Shown here: positions 25,038 through 33,601 of the stretch, piece after piece
How positions within the stretch are numbered: position 1 is the stretch's first letter
Layout: every line of letters starts with the position of its first letter
Origin: Actinokineospora auranticolor
GTDB taxonomy: Bacteria > Actinomycetota > Actinomycetes > Mycobacteriales > Pseudonocardiaceae
Length of the DNA: 57,554 bases
Assembly (NCBI RefSeq): GCF_002934265.1
Contig: NZ_PTIX01000039.1
Span: forward strand, 1 to 57,554
Direction: 5' to 3'
Translations under genes and position numbers: made by a program
The notes under the pieces: generated by a model
Databases searched by the model: none
What the model saw: only the letters and a program-made list of their open reading frames with translations
Told to the model about the DNA's origin: nothing

Positions 25038-25714
25038 CGCAGTGCTTCGGCGATGGCGGCGGCGGCCTGCACGACCCGCGGGCCGACCACGGTCCCGTCC
25101 AGCGGTTCGAACGTCACCACGCCCACGCTCGCCCGCAGGTCGGTCACCCCGCGCACGGGGGCCGCGATCCCGTAGGCGCCCGGCTGGAGTTCGCCGACCG
25201 ACCCGATCCAGCCCTGGTCGCCGGGCCGCAGCGTGATCGCCTTGCCCGCCGCGCCCTTGAACAGCGAGTGCCTGGTCCCCACCCGGTAGGCCACGTGGTA
25301 GGTGGTCCACGACGGCTCCACCACCGCGATGGCCTGGGCCTCGTCCCCGTCCGCGACGGTCAGGTGCGCCGTCGCGCCCACGGACTCGGCCAGCTCGCGC
25401 AGGGCGGGCAGGGCGGCCACGCGGAGCTGGGGCGCCACCTTCGCGGCCAATTGCAGCAGCCCGAGCCCGAGCCGGACCTTGGAGCCCTCCCGGCGCACCA
25501 GGCCGCGGGCCTGCAACGGCACGAGCAACCGGTAGACCGCGGCCCGGCTGGCGCCGATCGCAGTCGCGAGGTCGCTTATGGTCGGGGCCTCGGTGTCCGA
25601 GTCGGCCACCGCCTGCAGGAGTGCCAGGCCGCGGTCGAGGGTCAGCGAGCTCTCCTTCGCGACCGGGGAGCTCGTCTGGCGGGTGACCGGACCCGTCGAC
25701 CGGATGCCTGGCAC
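25034..25714 (-). CDS. IclR-family regulator of homogentisate catabolism
   Basis: A 226-residue regulator: N-terminal winged helix-turn-helix (about 20-80; L-D-R-G-L-A-L-L-Q-A-V, S-D-L-A-T-A-I-G-A-S-R-A-A-V-Y-R-L-L) and a C-terminal IclR ligand-binding domain (about 95-226; G-A-T-A-H-L-T-V-A-D-G-D-E, F-K-G-A-A-G-K-A-I). It begins 1 base after the fahA stop and is the last gene of the fahA operon. IclR regulators often control aromatic degradation and here probably respond to a pathway intermediate. A palindromic site in the hmgA promoter is the obvious target. Confidence 0.88.
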   Translation of the reverse strand: MPGIRSTGPVTRQTSSPVAKESSLTLDRGLALLQAVADSDTEAPTISDLATAIGASRAAVYRLLVPLQARGLVRREGSKVRLGLGLLQLAAKVAPQLRVAALPALRELAESVGATAHLTVADGDEAQAIAVVEPSWTTYHVAYRVGTRHSLFKGAAGKAITLRPGDQGWIGSVGELQPGAYGIAAPVRGVTDLRASVGVVTFEPLDGTVVGPRVVQAAAAIAEALR

Positions 25715-25715
25715 G

Positions 25716-26912
25716 TCAGTCCTCCGCCGCCACGATGGTGCCGACGACCTCGGACAGGCCGATGACCGATCCGTCCGGGCCGGGGGCGGTGGCGGTGATC
25801 GACACCGTGTCACCGTCCACCAGGAAGGTGCGCTCGGTGCCGTCGTCCAGCTTGAGCGGTTCCTTGCCGCCCCAGCTCAGCTCCAGGAAGGAGCCGCGCT
25901 GGTGCTTCTCCGCGCCGGAGACGGTGCCGGAGGCGAACAGGTCCCCGGGGCGGACGGTGGCGCCGTTGACGGTCATGTGGGCCAGTTGTTGCGCGCACGA
26001 GAACGCCATGTCCGCGAACTCGGGCCGGGACACGACCGTGCCGTTCCACTCCACCCGCAGGTGGATGTCGAGGCCCCAGTCGGCGTCCTCGACCAGGTAC
26101 GGCAGCCGGGGGTGGCCCGGGTCCGGCACCGGCACACGCGCCGCGGTGAAGGCCTCCAGCGGGGTGATCCACGCGCCGATCGACGTGGCGAACGACTTGC
26201 CCAGGTTCGGGCCGAGCGGCACGTACTCCCACGCCTGGATGTCGCGCGCCGACCAGTCGTTGACGACGGCCACGCCGAAGATGTGCTCCGCCGCCGCCGA
26301 GGTCGGCACCCGCCGGGCGACCGGGCCGCCGCAGACGAAGCCGATCTCCGCCTCGATGTCCAGCCGGACGCTCGGGCCGAACACCGGGGCGTCGTCGCCC
26401 TTGCGCTGGCCGTGCGGGCGGACCACGTCCGTCCCCGAGACCACGATGGTCCCCGAGCGGCCGTGGTAGCCCACCGGCAGGTGGCTCCAGTTCGGGAACA
26501 GCGCGTCGCCGTCGGGGCGGAAGATGCGGCCGACGTTCTCCGCGTGGTTGCGCGAGGAGTAGAAGTCGACGTAGTCGCCGACGGTAAAGGCCAACCGCGT
26601 GCGGGTCTCCGCCAACGGCAGCAGGACTGCACCTTCCGGCGCCGCCGTCGCGTTCACCAGCTCACCCAGCCGCGCGCGCAGTGCCGACCAGGCGGACCGC
26701 CCGGCGGCGAGCAGCGGGTCGAGGGAGTCCGCCGACACCAGCTCCGCCAGCTCGGCGGTGAACTCGTCGGCGATCGGGCGCAGCGGCAGCGCGTGGTCGC
26801 CGACGCGCACGGCGACGGCGGGCCCGTCCGCGGTCTCCACGACGCCGTAGGGCAGCGTCTGCGGGCCGAACGGCCGGTCGGCGGCGAACTCGGGGTCGTC
26901 GATCCAGCTCAC
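25716..26912 (-). CDS. fahA: fumarylacetoacetase
   Basis: A 398-residue enzyme that hydrolyses fumarylacetoacetate to fumarate and acetoacetate, the last step of tyrosine/homogentisate breakdown. Visible: Y-V-D-F-Y-S-S-R-N-H-A-E-N-V-G (Ca-binding Asp and catalytic His), D-I-E-A-E-I-G-F (metal glutamates), N-D-W-S-A-R-D-I-Q-A-W-E and G-P-N-L-G-K-S-F. The reading starts at GTG 26912, which overlaps the stop of the upstream gene (GTGA); the longer open frame to 27599 lies opposite in another frame of that gene. Length is near the family norm (about 420). Confidence 0.95.
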   Translation of the reverse strand: MSWIDDPEFAADRPFGPQTLPYGVVETADGPAVAVRVGDHALPLRPIADEFTAELAELVSADSLDPLLAAGRSAWSALRARLGELVNATAAPEGAVLLPLAETRTRLAFTVGDYVDFYSSRNHAENVGRIFRPDGDALFPNWSHLPVGYHGRSGTIVVSGTDVVRPHGQRKGDDAPVFGPSVRLDIEAEIGFVCGGPVARRVPTSAAAEHIFGVAVVNDWSARDIQAWEYVPLGPNLGKSFATSIGAWITPLEAFTAARVPVPDPGHPRLPYLVEDADWGLDIHLRVEWNGTVVSRPEFADMAFSCAQQLAHMTVNGATVRPGDLFASGTVSGAEKHQRGSFLELSWGGKEPLKLDDGTERTFLVDGDTVSITATAPGPDGSVIGLSEVVGTIVAAED

Positions 26913-27784
26913 AGCAGGCCCAGCCCTTCCAGGTCCTCGACCGGCTCGCTCAGCGAGCACGACCCGTACGAGCCGAACACCGCGCGCACCGCGTGCGCGG
27001 CCTGGTCGGACAGGCCCTTGGCCTCCTCGGCCAGCACGGCGCCGTCGGTCTCGGCCAGCGCGCCGCGCACGTCGCCGCCCGCGAGCAGCCGGGCGGTGGC
27101 GACCAGCAGGTTCAGGAACCCGTGGTGCTCGAACCCGGTCTCGTGGTCGGTGTGCCGGACGGCGTTGTGCAGGCCCGCGGTGGCCTTGAACGACGCCTCC
27201 CCGGAGCTGATCACCGCCAGGAAGTCGGCGACCTCGGCCACGCTGGGGAAGGCCTCGCGGCTCAGCCCACCGCAGCGGATCTTGGGCCAGCTGCCGTGGT
27301 CGACGACCCGGCGGATGCCCGCGAGCCACTCCTGGCCGCCGCGGCGCGGCTCGACCACCCGGATGACGTCCTCCGGCACGAACTCGCTGACCCGCTCCAG
27401 CCACACGTCGTCGACGTCGGAGGGGGCGGGCATCTCGACCATCCGCAGCGCGAGCAACTCGGCTCGCGACTCGACGATCGACAGCGCCTTGGGCACCCCG
27501 CCCAGCCCGGTGTCGATCACCAGTGACAACGCCACCGGTTTGGTGGGTTTCGCCTTCACCAGTTCGGTGATCAGCTCGGGGAGTCGGGAGGCCTGGCACA
27601 GGAACAGACCCATCACGCCCGCGTGCTCGCCCTCGCGCCCTTCGAGGTGCATGCGCACCGCGTCGGGCATGGGCGCGTTGCCCGGGGGGAACAGTGCTGC
27701 GTCGTCGACAAGCCGCGCGAACAGCGGCGGAATGCCTCGCGGACCGGGCGCTGGGAGGGGAGCTGCGCTTGACACGGCTGACAC
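26909..27784 (-). CDS. unknown protein between hmgA and fahA
   Basis: A 291-residue soluble protein I cannot assign. The start is GTG 27784 or GTG 27775, both close to each other; upstream reading enters the shared promoter. The sequence has alternating hydrophobic and charged segments that would fit an alpha/beta (possibly TIM-barrel) fold: A-L-S-L-V-I-D-T-G-L-G-G, I-R-C-G-G-L and F-K-A-T-A-G-L-H-N. Because it is coupled to fahA, an accessory step in aromatic breakdown is likely (inference). A K-I-R-C-G-G motif and the F-K-A-T-A-G-L-H segment are candidates for an active site. Confidence 0.75.
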   Translation of the reverse strand: MSAVSSAAPLPAPGPRGIPPLFARLVDDAALFPPGNAPMPDAVRMHLEGREGEHAGVMGLFLCQASRLPELITELVKAKPTKPVALSLVIDTGLGGVPKALSIVESRAELLALRMVEMPAPSDVDDVWLERVSEFVPEDVIRVVEPRRGGQEWLAGIRRVVDHGSWPKIRCGGLSREAFPSVAEVADFLAVISSGEASFKATAGLHNAVRHTDHETGFEHHGFLNLLVATARLLAGGDVRGALAETDGAVLAEEAKGLSDQAAHAVRAVFGSYGSCSLSEPVEDLEGLGLL

Positions 27785-27793
27785 GCTAGTAGC

Positions 27794-27843
27794 GTACCGC
27801 CAACTGAACAAAGATGTCCGCTTTCCGGACAGAATTTCGGTAC
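27794..27843. promoter_or_regulatory. operator-like palindrome in the hmgA/fahA divergent promoter
   Basis: TGTCCG-CTTTC-CGGACA (27815-27831) is a perfect 6-5-6 palindrome of the size IclR dimers bind. A second inverted pair, GTACCG (27794-27799) and CGGTAC (27838-27843), brackets it with a slightly different centre. The region lies between the divergent starts at 27784 and 27869; the IclR gene is the only regulator gene in the cluster. Confidence 0.65.
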
Positions 27844-27868
27844 ACCTCGCTCGGATCTCGGAGGAGCA

Positions 27869-29044
27869 ATGCCGCACTACCGCAGCGTCGGGGAGATCCC
27901 CCGCAAGAGGCACACCCAGTTCCGGTCCCCCGAGGGCAAGCTCTACGCAGAAGAGCTGATGGGCGTGGAGGGCTTCTCCTCGGACTCCGCGCTGCTCTAC
28001 CACCGGCACCTGCCGACGGCGATCGTCAACGCCGAGGTCGTCGAGGACTTCCGCGGCCCGCTGGTGCCCAACCACCCGCTCAAGCCCCGGCACTTCCGCA
28101 GCCAGGACCTGAAGTTCGCCGCCGACACCAACGCGGTCACCGGTCGGCGGACGCTGTTCGGCAACGCGGACGTGGTCATCGGGTTCGTAGTGGCGACCGC
28201 GCCGAGCCCGCTCTACCGCAACGCGGTCGGCGACGAGCTGTTCTACGTGCAAGGCGGCTCCGCAACGGTCGAGACGGTCTACGGCGCACTACGCGTCGCG
28301 GACGGCGACTACCTGGTCATTCCCACGTCGACCACCTACCGCGTGGTGCCCGACAGCGAGGTCCGCCTCTTCATCGTCGAGGCCGCAGGCCACATCGGCC
28401 CACCGAAGCGCTACCTGTCGACCAAAGGCCAGTTCCTGGAGCACTCCCCCTACTGCGAACGCGACCAGCGCGGGCCGACCGCGCCGCTGCTGGTCGACGG
28501 CGAGGACGTCGACGTGCTGGTCCGCCACCGCGCGGGCCTGACCAGGTTCACCTACGCGAACCACCCGTTCGACGTGGTCGGCTGGGACGGATGCCTGTAC
28601 CCGTGGGCGTTCCACATCAGCGACTTCGAGCCGATCACCGGCCGGGTCCACCAGCCGCCGCCCGTGCACCAGACCTTCGAGGGCCCGAACTTCGTGGTGT
28701 GCTCGTTCATGCCGCGCAAGGTCGACTACCACCCCGACGCGATCCCGGTGCCGTACAACCACGCCAACGTCGACTCCGACGAGCTGATGTTCTACGTCGG
28801 CGGCAACTACGAGGCGCGCAAGGGCTCCGGCATCGGCATCGGCTCGCTGTCGCTGCACCCCTCCGGCTTCACCCACGGCCCGCAGCCGGGCGCGGCGGAG
28901 GCATCGATCGGCGCGGACTTCTTCGACGAGACCGCAGTCATGGTCGACACCTTCCGCCCGCTCGACCTCGGCGAGGCCGCCGCGGACAGCGAGGACCCGC
29001 GCTACGCCTGGTCGTGGAGCAAGCGGGGACCCGATTGGGCCTGA
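27869..29044 (+). CDS. hmgA: homogentisate 1,2-dioxygenase
   Basis: A 391-residue Fe(II) ring-cleaving dioxygenase that turns homogentisate into maleylacetoacetate. It has the cupin-like fold and the metal/active-site stretches P-Y-N-H-A-N-V-D-S-D-E-L (His and Glu ligands) and G-F-T-H-G-P-Q-P-G (third His). H-P-L-K-P-R-H-F and E-G-P-N-F-V-V-C-S-F are further family features. The ATG follows GGAGGAG. It diverges from the fahA operon across an 84-bp promoter with an IclR-type palindrome. The maleylacetoacetate isomerase and 4-hydroxyphenylpyruvate dioxygenase genes are not in the window. Confidence 0.95.
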   Translation: MPHYRSVGEIPRKRHTQFRSPEGKLYAEELMGVEGFSSDSALLYHRHLPTAIVNAEVVEDFRGPLVPNHPLKPRHFRSQDLKFAADTNAVTGRRTLFGNADVVIGFVVATAPSPLYRNAVGDELFYVQGGSATVETVYGALRVADGDYLVIPTSTTYRVVPDSEVRLFIVEAAGHIGPPKRYLSTKGQFLEHSPYCERDQRGPTAPLLVDGEDVDVLVRHRAGLTRFTYANHPFDVVGWDGCLYPWAFHISDFEPITGRVHQPPPVHQTFEGPNFVVCSFMPRKVDYHPDAIPVPYNHANVDSDELMFYVGGNYEARKGSGIGIGSLSLHPSGFTHGPQPGAAEASIGADFFDETAVMVDTFRPLDLGEAAADSEDPRYAWSWSKRGPDWA

Positions 29045-29054
29045 CGGGCTAGCC

Positions 29055-29063
29055 TGTGGACAA
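29055..29063 (-). promoter_or_regulatory. isolated DnaA box (TTGTCCACA)
   Basis: A consensus box on the minus strand, 11 bases after hmgA and 58 bases before the next start. The four bases next to it (AGCCTGTGGACAAC) are shared with the two repeat copies near 7.8 kb. Confidence 0.55.
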
Positions 29064-29120
29064 CTCCCGGCCCCGCACCCCGCGCTGACCCCATAATGGC
29101 GGTCTACCAGGGGAGGCCGG

Positions 29121-30923
29121 ATGACCAGCGCTGGGTCGAGCAGACGCAAGGTGATCTCGTTCGTCGTAGCCGTCGCGCTCGCGATCGGGCTCATCGTCGG
29201 TCTGCGCCTGCTCACCTCGACCTCGGACGAGACGGCGGCCGAGCCGACCAAGTGCGCGGGCGACTCGGTGCAGCTGCGGGTGGCGGCCTCGCCGGAGAAG
29301 GCGGGGCTGCTGCAGCAGCTCGCGGCCGACTACAGCGGCCGCACGGTGGCCGGGCGCTGCGTGGACGTGCTGGTGCAGGCCAAGAGCTCCGGCGCGGCGA
29401 TGCAGGCGCTGGCCCAGGGCTGGAACGAGGCGGTCGACGGGCCGCGCCCGGACGTGTGGACGCCCGCCGCGTCGGGGTGGGTCACGCTGCTGCGCCAGCG
29501 GCTGATCAAGGCGGACCGGTCGGGCGTGGTCACCGACGCCAAGCCGGAGTCGATCGTCACCGCGCCGCTGGTGATCGCCATGCCGCGGCCGATGGCCGAG
29601 GCGCTCGGCTGGCCGGACAAGCCGCTGGGCTGGCGCGACCTGGTGGCGCTGGCGGGCGACCCGGCGGGCTGGGCCAAGTACGGGCACCCGGAGTGGGGCG
29701 CCTTCCGGCTGGGCAAGACCAACCCGAACCTGTCCACCTCGGGCCTCAACGCCACGATCGGCGCGTACTTCGCGGCCACGGGCACGTCGTCGGACCTCAC
29801 CGAGAACGTGCTGAACCAGCCGGACGTGCAGGCGTTCGTGCGCGGGGTGGAGCAGTCGATCGTGCACTACGGCGACACGACGCTCACCTTCCTCAGCAAC
29901 CTCCAGCGCGCCGACGACCGGGGCGCGGCGCTGTCGTACATCTCCGCGGTGGCCGTGGAGGAGAACTCCCTGGTCGCGTACAACCAGGGCAACCCGACGG
30001 GCAACCCGGCGACGCGCGGCCAGCACGGCAAGCCGAAGGTGCCGCTGGCCGCGATCTACCCCAGCGACGGCACCCTGGTCTCCGACCACCCGTTCACCGT
30101 GCTCGCCTGGGCCGATGACACCCGCAAGCAGGTGGCCGCCGACTTCCTGGCCTACCTGCGCGGCGCCGACCAGCAGAAGCGCTTCGCCAACGAGGGTTTC
30201 CGCTCCTTCGACGGCAAGGCCGACGGCGAGGTCAACCGGGACAACGGCGTGCTGCCCGATGTGCGGCTCAACGCGCTGACCCCGCCCGCGCCGCCGGTGC
30301 TGGACAAGCTGCTCACGTCGTGGGGGCAGCTGCGCAAGCAGGCGAACGTGCTGCTGGTGGTCGACGTGTCCGGCTCGATGAGCAGCGATGTGCCGGGCAC
30401 CGGCAAGACCCGGCTGGACCTGGCCAAGCAGGCCGCGATCAACTCGCTGAGCCAGTTCGCGGACACGGACAAGGTCGGCCTGTGGATGTTCTCCACCCGC
30501 CTGGACGGCGAGAAGGACTACCTGCAACTGGTGCCCACCGGTCCCATGTCGACCAACCGCGAGCAGTTACGCGGGCGGCTGGAGGGACTGGTGCCGACCT
30601 CGGGCACGGGCCTGTACGACACCGCCCTGGCCGCGCACGAGTACCTGAAGGCCAACCTGGACCCGAAGGCGATCAACGCGGTCGTGGTGCTCACCGACGG
30701 CAAGAACGAGGACTCGAACGGCATCGTGCTCGACGACCTGCTGGGCCGGTTGCGGACGGAAGGCGGCAACGACGCGGTGCGGCTGTTCACCATCGCCTAC
30801 GGTGGTGATGCCGACCTGTCGGTGCTGCGCCGCATCGCCGAGGCGACCGACGCGGCCGCGTACGACTCGTCCAAGCCGGACACGATCGATCAAGTATTCA
30901 CCGCCGTCATCTCCAACTTCTGA
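29121..30923 (+). CDS. membrane-anchored solute-binding / vWA protein
   Basis: A 600-residue protein: N-terminal transmembrane helix (about 10-30), then an extracellular periplasmic-binding-protein-like region (about 45-385; A-S-P-E-K-A, P-D-V-W-T-P-A-A-S-G-W, E-N-S-L-V-A-Y-N-Q-G-N), and a von Willebrand A domain (about 400-600) with the metal site motif V-V-D-V-S-G-S-M-S (about 413-421) and V-V-L-T-D-G-K-N. This arrangement is common in actinomycetes, function unknown. GGGAGG precedes the ATG. The next gene begins 149 bp on, after an inverted repeat, and may be partly co-expressed. Confidence 0.88.
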   Translation: MTSAGSSRRKVISFVVAVALAIGLIVGLRLLTSTSDETAAEPTKCAGDSVQLRVAASPEKAGLLQQLAADYSGRTVAGRCVDVLVQAKSSGAAMQALAQGWNEAVDGPRPDVWTPAASGWVTLLRQRLIKADRSGVVTDAKPESIVTAPLVIAMPRPMAEALGWPDKPLGWRDLVALAGDPAGWAKYGHPEWGAFRLGKTNPNLSTSGLNATIGAYFAATGTSSDLTENVLNQPDVQAFVRGVEQSIVHYGDTTLTFLSNLQRADDRGAALSYISAVAVEENSLVAYNQGNPTGNPATRGQHGKPKVPLAAIYPSDGTLVSDHPFTVLAWADDTRKQVAADFLAYLRGADQQKRFANEGFRSFDGKADGEVNRDNGVLPDVRLNALTPPAPPVLDKLLTSWGQLRKQANVLLVVDVSGSMSSDVPGTGKTRLDLAKQAAINSLSQFADTDKVGLWMFSTRLDGEKDYLQLVPTGPMSTNREQLRGRLEGLVPTSGTGLYDTALAAHEYLKANLDPKAINAVVVLTDGKNEDSNGIVLDDLLGRLRTEGGNDAVRLFTIAYGGDADLSVLRRIAEATDAAAYDSSKPDTIDQVFTAVISNF

Positions 30924-30970
30924 TTCACGCGAAAAGCCAGGGATTCACCAACAAGAATGGCGGGAGGTGG

Positions 30971-31001
30971 TACCGGGTGTCGGAAAGGCAACAACCCGGT
31001 A
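30971..31001. terminator. inverted repeat after the vWA gene
   Basis: TACCGGGT (30971-30978) and ACCCGGTA (30994-31001) form a perfect 8-bp stem with a 15-base loop, in the 149-bp gap. It may reduce read-through or be an operator. Confidence 0.4.
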
Positions 31002-31072
31002 TTGGTGCCGACCAATGCATCGGGTCGTGCGCCTAGGATCATTCGTCGTCATCACCCACCGCTTGGCGAGAG

Positions 31073-31816
31073 ATGGGCATGAGCTACGCGAGAGAACTGG
31101 CGGACCCGTGGGGTCTGTTGCTGGCAGCCAGCGCCACGGGGGTGGCCTGGGCCATCCACTTACCGGTCGCGGCCACCCTCGGTGTCGGGGTGGTCGTCCT
31201 GGCCGCCCGCGCGGCCGTGGCGGGCTGGTCGTCGCGCGTGGAGGAGGTACCCGAGCCGCGGGTGATCGAGATCGAGGCGGACACCCCGGAGGCGCAGTGG
31301 CTGCTGCGGGCCGCGGGCGCGCAGGAGGACTTCGCCTCGATCGCCGGGTCGCTGGCCGCGGGTCCGCTGGCCGACCAGGTCAACGGCATGGCGGGCGGCA
31401 TCGACGACACGGTGCGCGGGCTCAACCGGCTGGCCAGCCGCGCGGTCACCACGGGCCGGGCCATCGCCCGCCTCGACCCGGCCGCGCTGGCCGCCGACGA
31501 GCGCAGGCTGCTCAAGGCCCGCAAGCAGGCGGGCAGCGGGGTGCGCGCGGAACTGGACCGGTCGCTGGAGTCGGTGCGCTCGCAGTTGGCCGTGCACGAG
31601 CGGCTCACCGCCGCGTACGAGCGGCTGATGGCGCAGTTGGAGTCCGGCACGATCGGCCTGGAGGGTCTGGTGGTCCGCGTGGTCGAACTGTCGGCCACCA
31701 CCGCCGACTACCCGGCGGTCGACGGCAACCTGATCACCGATCTGACCGACCAACTCGAAGGCATCCGCGCGGGTGTCGCCGAGACCGAGGAAACCGTCCG
31801 CCGCACGGTCGGCTGA
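31073..31816 (+). CDS. membrane-anchored protein with helical cytoplasmic or external domain
   Basis: A 247-residue protein (245 if ATG 31079 is used; both lie behind GAGAG). Two hydrophobic segments near the N-terminus (about 14-45) are followed by about 200 residues rich in Ala, Glu, Arg and Leu that should form long helices or coiled coil (I-A-R-L-D-P-A-A-L-A-A-D-E-R-R-L-L-K-A-R). I do not recognise the family. Located after the solute-binding/vWA gene, and such helix-rich proteins often accompany it in actinomycetes, so a structural partner role is possible. Confidence 0.7.
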   Translation: MGMSYARELADPWGLLLAASATGVAWAIHLPVAATLGVGVVVLAARAAVAGWSSRVEEVPEPRVIEIEADTPEAQWLLRAAGAQEDFASIAGSLAAGPLADQVNGMAGGIDDTVRGLNRLASRAVTTGRAIARLDPAALAADERRLLKARKQAGSGVRAELDRSLESVRSQLAVHERLTAAYERLMAQLESGTIGLEGLVVRVVELSATTADYPAVDGNLITDLTDQLEGIRAGVAETEETVRRTVG

Positions 31817-31866
31817 ATCGAATTACCCGGGCGGGAATCGATGTCTGATTTCCGCCTGTTGGATGG

Positions 31867-32979
31867 TCATTCGCCGAAGTTCGCGAGGGCGACGAACGGG
31901 TATCCCGGAATACCGACGACCGCTCGCTTTCCGGCGGCCGGGGTGCCCGCGGTCCACAGGGTGCCGGTCTCGGTGATGTTCGCGCGGAGGGCGTGCCCGG
32001 CCCGCGGCAGCGTCACCGAGACCTCGCGCCCGCCGGGCAGCGTCGCCCGCCCGGCCACCGTCTCGCGGCGGGCCTCGGTGAGGTCGGGGAGTTCGACGGG
32101 CACCGACGTCCACGGGCCGTCGGCGAGGTGCCGGTCGACCTGGAGCCAGAACCGCAGCCGCCGCACGCGCCAGGCCAGCAGTCCGACGATGGCCAGCGTG
32201 CCCGCGAAAACGCCGACCGCCAACCCGACCTGGTCGGCCTTGATCCCCCGGTTGAGCAGGTCGACCAGCACGATGCCCGCGAAGACGAGCAGCAGGATCG
32301 GCGTCACCAGGTCCGTCCGCGACCGCTTCCGCGGCGCCGAGATGACCCGGGAGAGAACCGCGTCCCCACTAGCCAGCGGGATGCGCACCGGCGCGGTCTG
32401 CGCCACGTCGATCTCGACCTCGTCGGTGAACCCGGCCGGGCTGACCCGTGCCTGCCCCAGCGGCAGCACGAGCCCGGCGGACCGAATCGCCACCCACCCC
32501 TGCGCATCGGGCCCGACCAGCCAGATCTTCCCCGTCCGCGCCAAAACCTGCTGCGCCGCCCAAGGCAACAACGGCGCCAGGAGATGCACCGGCTCCTCCC
32601 CCTCGGCCCGCACCAACAACCGCGCCTTCGGCAACACCCCCCGCCGCGGCCGAAACACCTTCACCGAAGCCACCCGCCACGGCTGAGCGCGGAGCAGGCG
32701 CCCCGCGGGCCCGATCCACAACCCGGTGACCTGCAACGCGAGCACGGCGGTGAACAGGAACGCCGCCGCGCAAACCCCAAGCACCACAACCCCGATCCAC
32801 CCCGCGCCCACCATCGCGAGCCACACCGAGGGCACCCCCAACACCACACCGGCCAACGGCAACCCGATCAACGGCATCCGCAACCCCGACAGCGCCCGCC
32901 GCGTAGCCGGGTCGGCAACCGCCACCCCGTCAACCGGCGCCTCAACCACCGCCGCCTCCCGCTGGCTGGCCTTCCCCAT
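31867..32979 (-). CDS. unknown membrane protein with two helix pairs
   Basis: A 370-residue protein with hydrophobic pairs at about 35-85 and 225-270, separated by a soluble domain (about 90-220) and followed by a soluble C-terminus. The layout is that of a small-ligand sensing or PH-like membrane protein family, but I cannot name it. ATG 32979 is chosen because GAGGGG precedes it; GTG 32982 is an alternative. Its 5' end borders the C-rich non-coding tract and its first third has unusually few T/A third positions. Convergent with the gene at 31073. Confidence 0.75.
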   Translation of the reverse strand: MGKASQREAAVVEAPVDGVAVADPATRRALSGLRMPLIGLPLAGVVLGVPSVWLAMVGAGWIGVVVLGVCAAAFLFTAVLALQVTGLWIGPAGRLLRAQPWRVASVKVFRPRRGVLPKARLLVRAEGEEPVHLLAPLLPWAAQQVLARTGKIWLVGPDAQGWVAIRSAGLVLPLGQARVSPAGFTDEVEIDVAQTAPVRIPLASGDAVLSRVISAPRKRSRTDLVTPILLLVFAGIVLVDLLNRGIKADQVGLAVGVFAGTLAIVGLLAWRVRRLRFWLQVDRHLADGPWTSVPVELPDLTEARRETVAGRATLPGGREVSVTLPRAGHALRANITETGTLWTAGTPAAGKRAVVGIPGYPFVALANFGE

Positions 32980-33550
32980 CACCCCTCCATCCGCCGACGC
33001 CAGCGCAGCCTAGCCACCACCCACCCCACGACACCCACTCAGCCAACCCACCCCCACACCCCCAGCCAGCCCAAACCCCACCAGGACAGGCTCCGCCCTC
33101 AGCCCCTCCCCGCCCTCCGCCACCACCTCGCGGGTTGGCATGGCGGAAGACGCCGCCGGCACCCCGCCCTCACCCCACCCTCGCCCCCCCACAGCCGCCT
33201 CGTCTCCACATCCCACCGCACCACCCAGCCCCACCAAACCCACGAACCATCGCAACCTCAACCAGTCCCCGCCCGCTCCCCTCCACCCCACCAACCCCTC
33301 ACCCCCGACCGCCTGGTCCTCACATCCCGCCGCACTCCCCGCAGCCCTGCTCTCCCCTACGCACAGCAACCCGCGCCACCCCCACAGACCGCCCGGCAAC
33401 CTCCCCGATCGAGTGCTTTCCATCCACACCCCCAGCCCCCTCATCCCCCAACCCCCTCCCCACCTGGGCTTTCTCCAACCACGACTTATCCACATCCCCC
33501 ACACCCATCCACAGCGAATCGCCAACCCGTTTCCCCCGCCCCGCCGCCGA
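32980..33550. other. G-depleted, C-rich low-complexity tract without a gene
   Basis: The plus strand is almost all C with A and T and few G (runs such as CCCACCCACCCC). It is open in several frames, yet no frame shows a protein family or consistent start. It lies upstream of the minus-strand gene at 31867, so the sense strand of that leader is G-rich and could form G-quadruplex or R-loop structures. It holds one TTATCCACA DnaA box (33486-33494). Confidence 0.6.
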
Positions 33551-33561
33551 TAGACTGGAAC

Positions 33562-33597
33562 AGGGCCGTCCCCCAGAGGAAGGGCGGGGGCTGCCCT
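33562..33597. terminator. hairpin next to the tandem repeat
   Basis: AGGGC...CCCCC (33562-33574) pairs with GGGGG...GCCCT (33586-33597). The stem is GC-only and stands directly before the repeat array. Confidence 0.4.
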
Positions 33598-33601
33598 CGT
33601 G

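Noticed and set aside
26912..27599. 229-residue N-terminal extension of fumarylacetoacetase
   Set aside because: It lies in another frame of the coupled upstream gene; the conserved FahA N-terminus starts at GTG 26912.
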